A stretch of DNA of 64,000 nt from an uncultured Desulfobulbus sp. (GTDB lineage Bacteria > Desulfobacterota > Desulfobulbia > Desulfobulbales > Desulfobulbaceae): contig NZ_OY760916.1 of the NCBI RefSeq assembly GCF_963664075.1, forward strand, positions 1,800,001 to 1,864,000. The letters are read 5' to 3'. Both the position numbers and the translations under genes were made by a program. This document shows positions 29,822 to 38,907 of the stretch, in pieces. The notes under the pieces were generated by a model. It was not told the DNA's origin and searched no databases. It worked only from the letters and a program-made list of their open reading frames with translations. Each line of letters begins with the position of its first letter. Positions within the stretch are counted from its first letter, which is position 1.

Positions 29822-32662
29822 TTATCCTTGGCTTGAGGGGAGAGGTTCTGTCACCGCGTCCACAAGGCTAAGTATGGATCGATAGGGGATCTCTGCATGG
29901 AGAGCAAGGCCTATCTCACAGGTTTTGCTGGTTGAGTAGCCTGCTTCGCAACCGTAGACCTGTTCCTTGAGTCCACGTAGTGCTGATTCGTTGAGCTCTG
30001 GAAAATTAAAACCTCGATCACCGGCAAAGCCACAGCAGTGAATATTTTCCGGAAGCACGACCTCAGTGGCGCAGAGTTGGGCCAGTTGTTTGAGTTTTCC
30101 ATCGAGTCCCATCTTTCGGGTACTGCAGGTGGGGTGGATGGCAATTTTCTCTTTTTTGCGGACAAACTCAAGGCGTTCCACAAGGAATTCAAGGACGAAT
30201 TCAACTGGTTCATACAGGCGCAACCGTTTGTCCAGGGTTGCACGCATGCGCATGAGGCAGGGGCTTGTGTCACAGAGGACAGGCAGCTCCCCGTTGTTGG
30301 TGATTTTTAGGAGTGCCTGGTTGAGTTCTTCTGCCTTTTGGTCGGCCTGTTCCATAAACCCCTTACTTTCAAAGGCCTGCCCACAGCAGAGTTTGTCGAG
30401 AGCCTCGGGAATAAGAACGCTGTAGCCTCCTTTATTGAGTAAGGAGAGGGTTTGCTGGGGCAGGGGGGTACGGTGGCTTTCCCCGCGAGAAGGCCCGCCC
30501 ATGGATCTGCTGGCGCAACTGGGGAAATACACCACCTGCAAGTTGGAATCTTCGGCAAGGTCCTTGCCGGATATTTTTGGGGCACCGGCAGGCATTTCTT
30601 TATTCCATAAGGGGATTTTTCCTCCACTTCCAGTACGCGCAATTTTTGAGGCGCGTTCCATGAATTCGGTTCCGGTAAGTTTATGGATGGTATCAACCGT
30701 GTTTAATAGGCCACTGACGCTTCGTGTGACCCCGGAAAAATGATTGGCCACTGACTGGGCCACCTTGTCTGCCAAATCACCGTGCGCTTCTTCTCGTAAG
30801 CTCTTGATCATTTTGCCGGTATCAATGCCAACCGGGCACATGGTGGCGCAGAGCCCGTCTGCGGCACAGGTATCCATCCCTGGATAACGATACCCTTTGA
30901 CCAGAGGTTTGAGATCATTGGGATGGGTATGTGCTGCGAGTTGGCGACTGATCTCTCGTCGGCCAACGATTCGCTGCCTGGGAGTAAAAGAAAGATTGCG
31001 TGAGGGGCAGACCGGTTCACAGAAACCACATTCTATACACTTATCCACCAGTTCATGGGTGGCTGGCAAGGGCTTGAGGTTTTTCACATGGGCCTCAAGG
31101 TCGCTGTTGAGAATAACACCGGGATTGAGCAGCCCTTGGGGATCAAACAGTGCTTTAATCTCTTTCATGAGCCCAAAGGCAGCCTCTCCCCATTCTTTTT
31201 CAACAAAGGGAGCCATGTTGCGACCAGTGCCGTGTTCTGCCTTAAGACTGCCGTCATATCGATCCACCACCATTTTTACGACCTCATCCATAAAGTCGCA
31301 GTAGCGAACGACCTCCTTCTGGATGGAAAAATCCTGGGTGAAAACAAAGTGGAGATTGCCAGCCAGGGCATGGCCAAAAATAATGGCCTCGCTGTAGCCG
31401 TGTTTGGCAAAAAGGGCCTGTAAGTCCAGGGTTGCCTGGGCAAGGTGCTCCATGGGAAAGGCTACATCTTCAATGATAACGGTTGTCCCCGTCTGGCGGA
31501 CAGCCCCCACCGCAGGGAAAAGGCCCTTACGAATTTTCCATAACTGGTTGAATTCTTCAGGTACAGCCGTGAATTCAATGGGACGGACCGTGGGCAAGGA
31601 GGCCAGGCTGCCCGTAATCTGCGCAATCTGTGCATCGAGTTGTGCAGCTGATTCTGCTCGGGTTTCTATGAGAAGGGCGGTAACTGCAGGTTCGATCTCA
31701 GCCAGAAAGGGGGGCATGCCGGGCTTTCCGGTTACGGAGGCCAGGCCTGCTCGGTCAATAAGTTCTGCTGCCGCTACCGGCTGATCTTGAAGGATAACCA
31801 CCGCCTCACAGACTCGCTCTATGTCCGGATAAAAGATCAACGCACTGGCCTTGTGGCGGTGTTCAATCACCGTCTGGTAGACAACGTCGGCAATGAAACC
31901 GAGTGTCCCCTCCGAGCCAATCATCAGATGCTGCATGATGTCGAAAGGGTCCTCAAAATCAACCAGGGCGTTGAGGCTGTAGCCGGTGGTATTTTTGATT
32001 TTGAATTTGTAACGGATCCGTTCACTCAATTCGCTATCGGCTAGAACCCGCTCACGCAAGGCGGAAAGGCCATGGATGAGTTCGGAGTGTGATTTTAGGC
32101 AGGCGGCCCGACTTTTATCATCACCGGTGTCGACAATGGTTCCATCAGCCAGGATAACCCGCATGGTGTCAAGGGTTCGGTAGGAATTCTGCTCGACGCC
32201 GCAACACATACCGCTTGCGTTATTGGCGAGGATGCCACCTATCTTGGCGCTGTCAATAGAAGCTGGATCAGGGCCAATCTTTCGGTCAAACTCAGCGAGA
32301 ATGCGGTTTGCCTGTCCACCAATAATGCCTGGTTGGAGTTGAATTTTCGTCGCATTATCAAAGACACGGTATTGGTTCCATCCGGGGCCAAGGCGAACCA
32401 GGATCGAGTCGGTGATAGCCTGCCCGGAGAGGCTGGTGCCTGCCGCGCGAAAGGTTACCGGGAGCTGGAGTTGACCCGCCTCACGCAGAATACACTGGAC
32501 CTGTTCTTCTGTATCAACATTCAAAACAATTTTCGGGATGAGCCGATAGAAGCTGGCGTCAGCGCCAAAGGTAACGGTGCGTAAAGGATCGGTGATGATC
32601 TGTTCGGATGGGATTACGTCTTTGATGCGTTTGTAAAAGGTTTGGTACGCTCCAGATAGCAT
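29822..32662 (-). CDS. dld: FAD and [4Fe-4S] D-lactate dehydrogenase (Dld-II type)
   Basis: 946 residues fusing a GlcD-like FAD domain to a GlcF-like iron-sulfur half. FAD binding: VTFRAAGTSLSGQAITDSIL near residue 70; the C-terminal flavoprotein region has FGHALAGNLHFVF and AEHGTGRN. Two 4Fe-4S motifs follow (CIECGFCEPVCP and CAADGLCATMCPVGID), then two CCG domains (DKLCCGQAFESKG and NIHCCGFAGDRGF). It oxidises D-lactate at the membrane and passes electrons to quinone. Sulfate reducers use it as a main lactate entry. A GntR-type dyad lies 216 bp upstream. Confidence 0.93.
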   Translation of the reverse strand: MLSGAYQTFYKRIKDVIPSEQIITDPLRTVTFGADASFYRLIPKIVLNVDTEEQVQCILREAGQLQLPVTFRAAGTSLSGQAITDSILVRLGPGWNQYRVFDNATKIQLQPGIIGGQANRILAEFDRKIGPDPASIDSAKIGGILANNASGMCCGVEQNSYRTLDTMRVILADGTIVDTGDDKSRAACLKSHSELIHGLSALRERVLADSELSERIRYKFKIKNTTGYSLNALVDFEDPFDIMQHLMIGSEGTLGFIADVVYQTVIEHRHKASALIFYPDIERVCEAVVILQDQPVAAAELIDRAGLASVTGKPGMPPFLAEIEPAVTALLIETRAESAAQLDAQIAQITGSLASLPTVRPIEFTAVPEEFNQLWKIRKGLFPAVGAVRQTGTTVIIEDVAFPMEHLAQATLDLQALFAKHGYSEAIIFGHALAGNLHFVFTQDFSIQKEVVRYCDFMDEVVKMVVDRYDGSLKAEHGTGRNMAPFVEKEWGEAAFGLMKEIKALFDPQGLLNPGVILNSDLEAHVKNLKPLPATHELVDKCIECGFCEPVCPSRNLSFTPRQRIVGRREISRQLAAHTHPNDLKPLVKGYRYPGMDTCAADGLCATMCPVGIDTGKMIKSLREEAHGDLADKVAQSVANHFSGVTRSVSGLLNTVDTIHKLTGTEFMERASKIARTGSGGKIPLWNKEMPAGAPKISGKDLAEDSNLQVVYFPSCASRSMGGPSRGESHRTPLPQQTLSLLNKGGYSVLIPEALDKLCCGQAFESKGFMEQADQKAEELNQALLKITNNGELPVLCDTSPCLMRMRATLDKRLRLYEPVEFVLEFLVERLEFVRKKEKIAIHPTCSTRKMGLDGKLKQLAQLCATEVVLPENIHCCGFAGDRGFNFPELNESALRGLKEQVYGCEAGYSTSKTCEIGLALHAEIPYRSILSLVDAVTEPLPSSQG

Positions 32663-33146
32663 GAATTACTCCTTGAAAATAAGAATCATATCTCATTCAT
32701 AGAGTGGATAATCAGGAAAATCCAGAAAAAATTTTTGACCTGTTTGCTTTTGATCTCACTTAAAAGGATAGAATGATTTTATATAAGCGTATTTATGTAA
32801 AATATGTCTCATGATTGAAGATGAGTTGCATGCATATTTCCTGAGGTTACAGCAATGTTTTTGACCACAGAGTGGTTTGGTTAAACCAGCTCAGAGAAAA
32901 TTGAATTTTGGTATAAAAAAAGAAAAACTTTTTTTATGGCCGAAAAAGGGCATCTACAAGGAAAATATGGTTGATAGAAATAAGAGGACGCTAACTATTC
33001 TGATTTGAGGATGTATTTTTTAAAAATCTTGCGATGAGGACAATCTTGACTGCAATAGTGTTCTGTGGTAGCTCGATAGATTTAGAAAAAGGAGGTGCTT
33101 TCGCTAAAGAATTCAAATTTTTTCTATGGAGTGCGAGTTTGATCGT
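32663..33146. other. AT-rich regulatory gap upstream of dld
   Basis: No gene seen in about 480 bp. It contains the dyad at 32878 and AT-rich promoter-like DNA. The start of the next plus-strand gene has only a weak ribosome site. Confidence 0.5.
32878..32888. promoter_or_regulatory. FadR/LldR-type operator candidate
   Basis: TGGTTAAACCA fits TGGT-N3-ACCA, the half-site arrangement of FadR-subfamily GntR regulators such as LldR and PdhR that control lactate and pyruvate genes. It lies upstream of the D-lactate dehydrogenase. No GntR gene is in the window; chance occurrence is possible. Confidence 0.4.
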
Positions 33147-33641
33147 ATGAAAACTGTCCTGCAGAATACCTTTTTTTTATGTATTGGGGTGGTTATTGGC
33201 GGCGTGATAATGCTGTTCATGTCCCAAAAAGCCAGCACAACCTTTGTGGAACTTTTGCAAATTCAATATGAGCTGAACGAAGAAACTGCGGCAAAGGATG
33301 CTTGTAAAAATGGTGATTACTTGCAAGCCATACGTCATATTAATAATCTCATTGAGAGCTCGGCCCAACCCAGCATGCAAGTTTTTGAAGAAGGCCAGCA
33401 ATTCTGGACTCCAATGTTTCCTTTGAGAGTAAAGGTGTTGCAGAGAGTAAAAGAGACCGCAGATCCCAATGGAGCTGGTGCTCAAATGATCAATGGCATC
33501 CACCAAGGCATGCTGGCTTTTGCTCTGGAGCAATACGGTTTATATGATAAGGCACAAAGACACTGGCGGGCTGCAATGCTCCGGCTGAAGAAAAAAGATC
33601 TTGCTCAGACAAAGGAATTCATTGAAAAATCGATGAAGTAA
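33147..33641 (+). CDS. Hypothetical membrane-anchored protein
   Basis: 164 residues from ATG 33147 (GCGAG nine bases upstream); ATG 33126 would add seven residues. One N-terminal transmembrane helix (FFLCIGVVIGGVIMLFM) is followed by a helical periplasmic domain (ELNEETAAKDACKNGDYLQA, EQYGLYDKAQRHWRAAMLRL) that resembles a TPR-like pair. Function unknown. The next gene is likewise a small membrane protein, possibly co-transcribed. Confidence 0.7.
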   Translation: MKTVLQNTFFLCIGVVIGGVIMLFMSQKASTTFVELLQIQYELNEETAAKDACKNGDYLQAIRHINNLIESSAQPSMQVFEEGQQFWTPMFPLRVKVLQRVKETADPNGAGAQMINGIHQGMLAFALEQYGLYDKAQRHWRAAMLRLKKKDLAQTKEFIEKSMK

Positions 33642-33733
33642 AAAAGAGGTACATGTTGGTCGGTACAAAAGTGATTTTGTACCGGTGTTGATTCATGAAT
33701 AGCTGAAAAATAACATATAATCAGAAAATTGGC

Positions 33734-34032
33734 ATGTACGACAAACAGGTGAAAACTTTTTTACATATGTTGCATCAACCCTGACAGCGCTTTTTACCTT
33801 AAGTTGTTTGGGGGCAATGTATCTCACTTTTGTTTTCCCGCAAACCATTGAGCAGTGGGTGATACAGGGCAAGTCACTTTCTGCTGTAAACCAACTTTTG
33901 GTAAACCTGAGTGTGGCTTGTCAATCAGGTTCCCCGCTCCTCATACCCGCCTTGTTTGTAGCGGCAATGGCCTGCGGATTAGGAGCCGTAATCGTCCGGA
34001 GACGTCCCTCAAATATGCCCACTTCAGAATAA
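33734..34032 (+). pseudogene. Two-helix membrane protein with homopolymer frameshift
   Basis: Starting at ATG 33734 the frame reads MYDKQVKTF and breaks in the T6 run 33757-33762. Adding one T joins it to TYVASTLTALFTLSCLGAMY and then VFPQTIEQWVIQGKSLSAVN and a second helix IPALFVAAMACGLGAVIV, ending RRRPSNMPTSE. In the given sequence the second part has no ATG before 33817 (a TTG exists at 33808). Function unknown. Confidence 0.6.
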
Positions 34033-34359
34033 CCGGTGACGAAGGCGATCGCAAGGCACTGAATATGCGATGTTATCGTCCCGCTTGCGTACAGGCGTAT
34101 GTTGCGCAGAACGATGCCTAGTTTCGAAGGCACCCCGCAATCGCTTACAGGTACGTATTACGGGGTTTGTCAGGAGATAACCCCCTGATCGGTTACCCTG
34201 TGACTTATTGTGCATGTACAGGGGAAAGCGAACAGAGATGAATGAAAGGGGAGGGAGGTCTTTTTTTACGAGGAGATCGAGACGCTTAGCTGTATGGTAG
34301 AGTATGGAAGAGAAAAGTTTGGCCTCTTCAATGACGACCCCAGACAGAGAGTAGCCTAT
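34033..34359. other. Leader region before korD
   Basis: No gene is supported. CACCCCG near 34131 can pair with CGGGGTTTG near 34164 as a long-looped hairpin. The korD promoter should lie in the second half. Confidence 0.4.
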
Positions 34360-34644
34360 ATGTCCAGCCACGATAAATCAACACAGACCTCCCCACCACC
34401 TGCATCCACCCCTGCCCCCGAGAAAAAACTTTATGATGTCGCCTTTTACTATGATTGGTGCAAGGCCTGTGGCATCTGCATGGCCTTCTGCCCAAAAGAG
34501 ATTATCCGTCCGGACAAAAGCGGCAAACCAGTGGTTGATGAGCCTGATGGTTGTATTGGTTGTCGATTCTGTGAAATGCATTGTCCGGATTTTGCCATAA
34601 CCGTCTGCCCTCGTCAGCCCAGAAGGAGGAAGGATGATGTCTGA
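34360..34644 (+). CDS. korD: 2-oxoacid:ferredoxin oxidoreductase, ferredoxin (delta) subunit
   Basis: 94 residues from ATG 34360; upstream in-frame codons are not needed. After a proline-rich start come two [4Fe-4S] motifs: CKACGICMAFCPKE and CIGCRFCEMHCPDF. It moves electrons from the TPP site of the complex to soluble ferredoxin. Its end overlaps the start of korA by 11 bases, so the four subunits are one operon in the order D-A-B-C usual for oxoglutarate oxidoreductases. Confidence 0.94.
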   Translation: MSSHDKSTQTSPPPASTPAPEKKLYDVAFYYDWCKACGICMAFCPKEIIRPDKSGKPVVDEPDGCIGCRFCEMHCPDFAITVCPRQPRRRKDDV

Positions 34645-35773
34645 AACTCCCAAACGTCAGCTTCTACAGGGCAATGAAGCAGTTGCCCACGGTGCCCTGG
34701 CGGCCGGTTGTCGATTTTTTGCCGGTTACCCCATTACACCAGCCTCAGAGATCTCCGAGGTCTTGGCTGCCTGGTTACCCAAGGTTGGTGGAACCTTTGT
34801 GCAGATGGAAGATGAAATCGCCAGCATGGGGGCCATTATCGGGGCTTCTCTGGCTGGGGTGAAATCGATGACGGCAACCTCTGGGCCTGGGTTCTCTCTC
34901 ATGCAGGAAAACCTGGGATATGCCTGTTGCGCAGAGATCCCCTGCGTGGTTGTGAATGTCATGCGGGGGGGCCCATCCACCGGCCTGCCGACAAGTCCGG
35001 CCCAGGGAGACGTGCAGATGGCCCGTTGGGGGACCCATGGCGACCATCCCGTTATCGTGCTTGCCGTCTCCAGCGTCAGCGATTCGTATACCCTGACCAT
35101 CAAGGCCTTTAATATGAGTGAGCAGTACCGGGTACCGGTAATTTTGCTCTCCGATGAGGTCGTGGCTCACACCAGGGAGTGTGTTCAGCTGCCCGATCCT
35201 TATGAACTGCGGATTATCAACAGACTTAAACCCAGTGTCCCCCCTGATTGGTACCATCCCTATGAAGGGGATAACCGTGGTGTGCCTGCCATGGCCGCTT
35301 TTGGTGATGGATACCGGCATCATGTCACAGGACTGGTGCATGACGTTCAGGGCTATCCTACAGAAAAACCCAGTGAGATCGAGGCATTTCAGCAACGCTT
35401 AACCCAAAAAATTACGCGTGGTTTTGCTCAGATCATGATGACGCGCGGTCACCGGATCGAGGATGCCGAGGTCTGTATTATCGCCTATGGTTCCGTGGCC
35501 CGTTCGGCCATGCGCGCTGTTGATGAGGCCCGGGCCCAGGGGATTAAAGCCGGATTGTTACAACTCATCACGCTCTTCCCCTTTCCGCGTAGTCATGTCG
35601 TTCCCATTTTAAAACAGTGTCGGGCTGTTTTGGTCCCGGAGATGAATTGCGGTCAGATCAGCCGTGAGGTGCAGCGGGTGAATCAGGGAGATTGCAGCGT
35701 GGTCAAACATAATCGTATTGATGGCCAGTTTATCACCCCGGATGAACTCTATACGCAGTTGCTTAAGCTCTAA
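34634..35773 (+). CDS. korA: 2-oxoglutarate/2-oxoacid:ferredoxin oxidoreductase alpha subunit
   Basis: 379 residues with a strong ribosome site (AGGAGGAAGG). Features: QGNEAVAHGALAAGCRFFAG, YPITPASEISEVLAAWLP, EDEIASMGAIIGASLAGVKS and TSGPGFSLMQENLGYA, the pyrimidine-binding face of the TPP fold. It probably interconverts 2-oxoglutarate and succinyl-CoA in anaerobic carbon metabolism, though related enzymes act on other 2-oxoacids. Confidence 0.95.
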   Translation: MMSETPKRQLLQGNEAVAHGALAAGCRFFAGYPITPASEISEVLAAWLPKVGGTFVQMEDEIASMGAIIGASLAGVKSMTATSGPGFSLMQENLGYACCAEIPCVVVNVMRGGPSTGLPTSPAQGDVQMARWGTHGDHPVIVLAVSSVSDSYTLTIKAFNMSEQYRVPVILLSDEVVAHTRECVQLPDPYELRIINRLKPSVPPDWYHPYEGDNRGVPAMAAFGDGYRHHVTGLVHDVQGYPTEKPSEIEAFQQRLTQKITRGFAQIMMTRGHRIEDAEVCIIAYGSVARSAMRAVDEARAQGIKAGLLQLITLFPFPRSHVVPILKQCRAVLVPEMNCGQISREVQRVNQGDCSVVKHNRIDGQFITPDELYTQLLKL

Positions 35774-35782
35774 GGAGGGGAT

Positions 35783-36613
35783 ATGAGTGTTTCAGCACAG
35801 GCTATCCGCCATGAGTACCTCCGCCATAATAAGAAATTTCCCCACGTCTGGTGCCCTGGCTGTGGTAACGGTATCGTCATGGGCGCACTTTTGCGTGCAA
35901 TTTACCGGTTGGAGCTCAGTAAAGATGAGGTGGTGTTGGCCTCAGGGATAGGTTGCTCCGGGCGTATGCCTACCTATCTGGATTTCAATACCCTTCATTC
36001 GACCCACGGTCGAGCCCTGACCTTTGCTACCGGAGTGAAGTTGGCCAATCCCAACCTGCAGGTGGTCACCATTATGGGGGATGGCGATGCCACAGCCATT
36101 GGCGGCAACCACTTTATCCACGCGGCCCGGCGCAACCTGGACCTGACCGCGATCATCATCAATAATCAGATTTACGGCATGACCGGAGGGCAGTATTCTC
36201 CAACCACTCCCTTTGGGGCGCGATCGACAACCTCGGTCTATGGCCATATTGAACATGCCTTTTCCATCGCCGAGTTGGCTGTGACAGCTGGCGCATCCTT
36301 TGTCGCCCGGTCGACGGTCTATCATGCGCAACTCCTGGATAAGCTCATCGAGCAGGCCATGGCGAAACCAGGGTTTGCTGTGGTGGAAGTGCTTTCCAAC
36401 TGTCATATTCAGTATGGACGGCGAAACAAACTTGGTGGTGCCGTGGAAATGCTGCAGGGGTTTAAGAAAAATTCAGTCACTGTCGCCCAGGCTCAGAAAC
36501 TGTCCCCTGAAGAGCTTATTGGTAAGACGACCATTGGTGTGCTGGCAGACAGAGAGCTTCCCATCTCCACCGAAGAATATGAGCGCATTCGCCAGAGGGC
36601 AGGGGAGGAGTAA
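35783..36613 (+). CDS. korB: 2-oxoglutarate/2-oxoacid:ferredoxin oxidoreductase beta subunit
   Basis: 276 residues. TPP pyrophosphate site GDGDATAIGGNHFIHAARRN then IINNQIYGMTGGQ; cysteine cluster start WCPGCGNG for the [4Fe-4S] centre; LASGIGCSGRMPTYL. AAGGAGG lies eight bases ahead. All expected catalytic elements are intact. Confidence 0.96.
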   Translation: MSVSAQAIRHEYLRHNKKFPHVWCPGCGNGIVMGALLRAIYRLELSKDEVVLASGIGCSGRMPTYLDFNTLHSTHGRALTFATGVKLANPNLQVVTIMGDGDATAIGGNHFIHAARRNLDLTAIIINNQIYGMTGGQYSPTTPFGARSTTSVYGHIEHAFSIAELAVTAGASFVARSTVYHAQLLDKLIEQAMAKPGFAVVEVLSNCHIQYGRRNKLGGAVEMLQGFKKNSVTVAQAQKLSPEELIGKTTIGVLADRELPISTEEYERIRQRAGEE

Positions 36614-36615
36614 CC

Positions 36616-37206
36616 ATGCAACAGGAAAAGATGCGCTATGAGATGCGTTTTTCAGGATCTGGTGGCCAGGGGCTGATTACAGCGGCGGTGGTCTTTGCCG
36701 AAGCTGTGGGGGTCCATGATGGGAGATATGTCTGCCAGACCCAGAGCTACGGACCCGAGGCCAGGGGAGGGAAGTCTAAAGCCGAGCTGGTTATCAGCCA
36801 TGCCCCAATTGACTATCCTAAGGCGCGCCAGCTTGATTTGCTCCTGACTATGAATCAGGCAGCCTGCGACGCCTACTATCGAGATCTCAAACCTGCTGGT
36901 CTCCTGGTAGTTGACAGCTCGCTGGTTGAGCAGTACCCAACCAATAGAGTCATCGCCATCCCCTTTACCCAAATCGCCAAGGAGGAATTAGGGAAAGAGA
37001 TGGTTGCCAACATGGTAGCTCTTGGTGCGGTTGGGCTGCTTTCTGGTCAGGTTTTAAGTACGAGTCTTGAAAAGGCGCTGCTGGCCCGGGTGCCGGCAGG
37101 AACAGAGGAACTCAACAAGACGGCCCTGCACCGAGGGATGGACGAGGCCGCCAAAATCAACCTGGACGCTCTCCCGCGTACCATACTTCACGATGACGAG
37201 GTGTAA
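36616..37206 (+). CDS. korC: 2-oxoacid:ferredoxin oxidoreductase gamma subunit
   Basis: 196 residues of the gamma family: FSGSGGQGLITAAVVFAEAV and QTQSYGPEARGGKSKAELVI, which contribute to CoA handling and complex assembly. It starts two bases after korB. Completes a four-subunit enzyme. Confidence 0.95.
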   Translation: MQQEKMRYEMRFSGSGGQGLITAAVVFAEAVGVHDGRYVCQTQSYGPEARGGKSKAELVISHAPIDYPKARQLDLLLTMNQAACDAYYRDLKPAGLLVVDSSLVEQYPTNRVIAIPFTQIAKEELGKEMVANMVALGAVGLLSGQVLSTSLEKALLARVPAGTEELNKTALHRGMDEAAKINLDALPRTILHDDEV

Positions 37207-37209
37207 TTC

Positions 37210-37785
37210 ATGAAAGTTGTCGCCTTTAACGGCAGTGCCCGCAAAAACGGTAATACCGCCATGATGATCAACTATATGTTTGAAGAACTGCACAAGGAGG
37301 GCGTTGAAACCGAGATGATTCAACTCTCCGGTGAACATCCACATGGCTGTATTGCCTGTTATCAGTGTTTTAAAAAGAAGGATAGCCGCTGCATTGTCGA
37401 TATAGACTGTATTAACAGCTGTGTAGAGAAAATGATTGAGGCTGATGGAATTGTTTTGGCCTCTCCTACATATTTCGCTGATATTTCGACTGAAATGAAA
37501 GCGCTTATTGATCGTTGCGGCATGGTATCTCGTGCCAACGGCGATCTCTATAAACGAAAAGTTGGGGCGGCTATTGTTACCCAGCGCCGTGGCGGAGGGA
37601 TTCATGCCTTTGACTCAATGAACCATTTTTTTACCATCGGCCAGATGATTATTGTTGGTTCAAGCTACTGGAATATAGGATTTGGTCGGGAAAAAGGCGA
37701 AGTGAAAAATGATGCCGAGGCCGTAACCGTTATGCGAGATCTGGGCAAAAATATGAGCTGGTTACTTAAGAAAATAAATAGCTAA
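37210..37785 (+). CDS. Iron-sulfur flavoprotein-like NAD(P)H oxidoreductase
   Basis: 191 residues. FMN loop MKVVAFNGSARKNGNTAMMI; cysteine cluster CIACYQCFKKKDSRC; second loop IVLASPTYFADISTEMKALI; then QRRGGGIHAFDSMNHFF. It starts three bases after korC, so it is probably part of the kor operon and may take electrons from the reduced ferredoxin made there. A similar but AT-rich paralogue is carried by the transposon at 17288. Confidence 0.88.
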   Translation: MKVVAFNGSARKNGNTAMMINYMFEELHKEGVETEMIQLSGEHPHGCIACYQCFKKKDSRCIVDIDCINSCVEKMIEADGIVLASPTYFADISTEMKALIDRCGMVSRANGDLYKRKVGAAIVTQRRGGGIHAFDSMNHFFTIGQMIIVGSSYWNIGFGREKGEVKNDAEAVTVMRDLGKNMSWLLKKINS

Positions 37786-37831
37786 TAAACGGAGAAATAA
37801 GAGGCAACCTGCTGATTTGTTAAAAAATAAT

Positions 37832-37860
37832 TTGACCGTTACCCCATAACATCCTATAAA
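37832..37860 (+). promoter_or_regulatory. Sigma-70 promoter for the zinc-ribbon gene
   Basis: TTGACC (37832-37837), a 17-base spacer, and TATAAA (37855-37860): near-consensus. Transcription would start close to 37867, right at a strong hairpin. Confidence 0.7.
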
Positions 37861-37863
37861 TTG

Positions 37864-37895
37864 TCCACAGTGGTGGTCTTCTGGTCACCACTGTG
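37864..37895 (+). promoter_or_regulatory. Hairpin at the 5' end of the transcript
   Basis: CCACAGTGGTG pairs perfectly with CACCACTGTGG over a 10-base loop. No T-run follows, so it may stabilise the mRNA 5' end or be an operator overlapping the start site. Confidence 0.6.
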
Positions 37896-37935
37896 GGAGA
37901 TGCCCCACCCTTTTGTTTTGCGAGGTGAAAAAATC

Positions 37936-38115
37936 ATGTTGGCTATCTGTGAAGAGTGTTCAAAAAAGTATAATATTGATGAATCCATGATGAAGGGGCA
38001 ACGAGCCCGTTTCTCCTGTCAGGAGTGTGGTCATATCATAGTCGTTGTCAAAAGTGGCAATGGACTGGAAAACAAAAGGGGAGAACAAGCTCCGATGAAG
38101 GAAACGGGTAAATGA
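37936..38115 (+). CDS. MJ0042-type zinc-ribbon protein
   Basis: 59 residues from ATG 37936. CEECSKKYNIDESMM then FSCQECGHII gives two CxxC knuckles spaced as in MJ0042 zinc ribbons, which occur at the N-terminus of regulators and FHA or MglA-linked proteins. Standing alone here, it may be a detached adaptor. Its TGA overlaps the ATG of the next frame, suggesting coupled translation. Confidence 0.75.
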   Translation: MLAICEECSKKYNIDESMMKGQRARFSCQECGHIIVVVKSGNGLENKRGEQAPMKETGK

Positions 38116-38804
38116 GCCTTGTCCTCACTGCCTAACTCTACCAAACTGAATGTGAAGGGAAAACCTTTCATCTCTATGGCAAAGATCATGATGGATCAGC
38201 GATCATGCTAGTTCCCCGGGAACAACCCTATTTGGAGGGACTCAACAGCTATTACCTCCATCTCGATAAATTTATAGAACACTTCCAGGGTGATATTGGC
38301 TCTGGTGCAGTGTATTGCGTTTCATCCCGCCAAGAACTTCTCATTTTCTTCAATAAAGACGAGGTCCTTACCTCTGTTCTCAAAGAAAAGGACGGACAAC
38401 TCAATACACTTGGTTCTTTTGAAATAGTCCGTAGCCATTTTTACTCAAACAGTTATTCTGTCAGAGTTTTCTTGCTTGATGAAAATGCCATTTACTATTG
38501 GGCACAGATGCCCCCTTTTCAACGAGCTAAGGCGAAACTCCGCTCGACGGAAATACCTTTACCCGATCTTATCTTTCGCCTGCGGACTAAACAGTTTTCT
38601 GGCTTCATCGAGGTGCAGCTCAATAAAAAAGAGGAAGGGGGAGTGCTGTTTTTCCACGAAGGTGACCGAATCGGCGGCTCCTACTCATGGGGAACAGGGG
38701 GCATGAGTACCGCAAATGAAGACTACAATAAACTGCTGAGTCGCGTGCAATCAAGCGAAGGTATATTTACATTTGGTAGTTTTGTTAAAGAAGAGAGTCC
38801 CTGA
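38112..38804 (+). pseudogene. DUF4388-like protein, early in-frame TAA or downstream start
   Basis: A start at 38112 overlaps the previous stop (ATGA) and reads MSLVLTA, then TAA at 38133, then continues in the same frame LYQTECEGKTFHLYGKDHDG into the body. Without that stop the protein would be about 230 residues. Otherwise translation starts at ATG 38205, giving 199 residues with a poor ribosome site. The C-terminal half (IPLPDLIFRLRTKQFSGFIE, VLFFHEGDRIGGSYSWG) resembles DUF4388/PATAN modules found with MglA-type GTPases. Function unknown. Confidence 0.65.
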
Positions 38805-38907
38805 GTAATTGAAGAAGATGCTGGCTGTTGATTAAATGTAGGTGGACTATGTCTTTCTATCCTGAATTGTTAAAGAACGTCTCATAACTATAGAGGGGAG
38901 TGAAATC

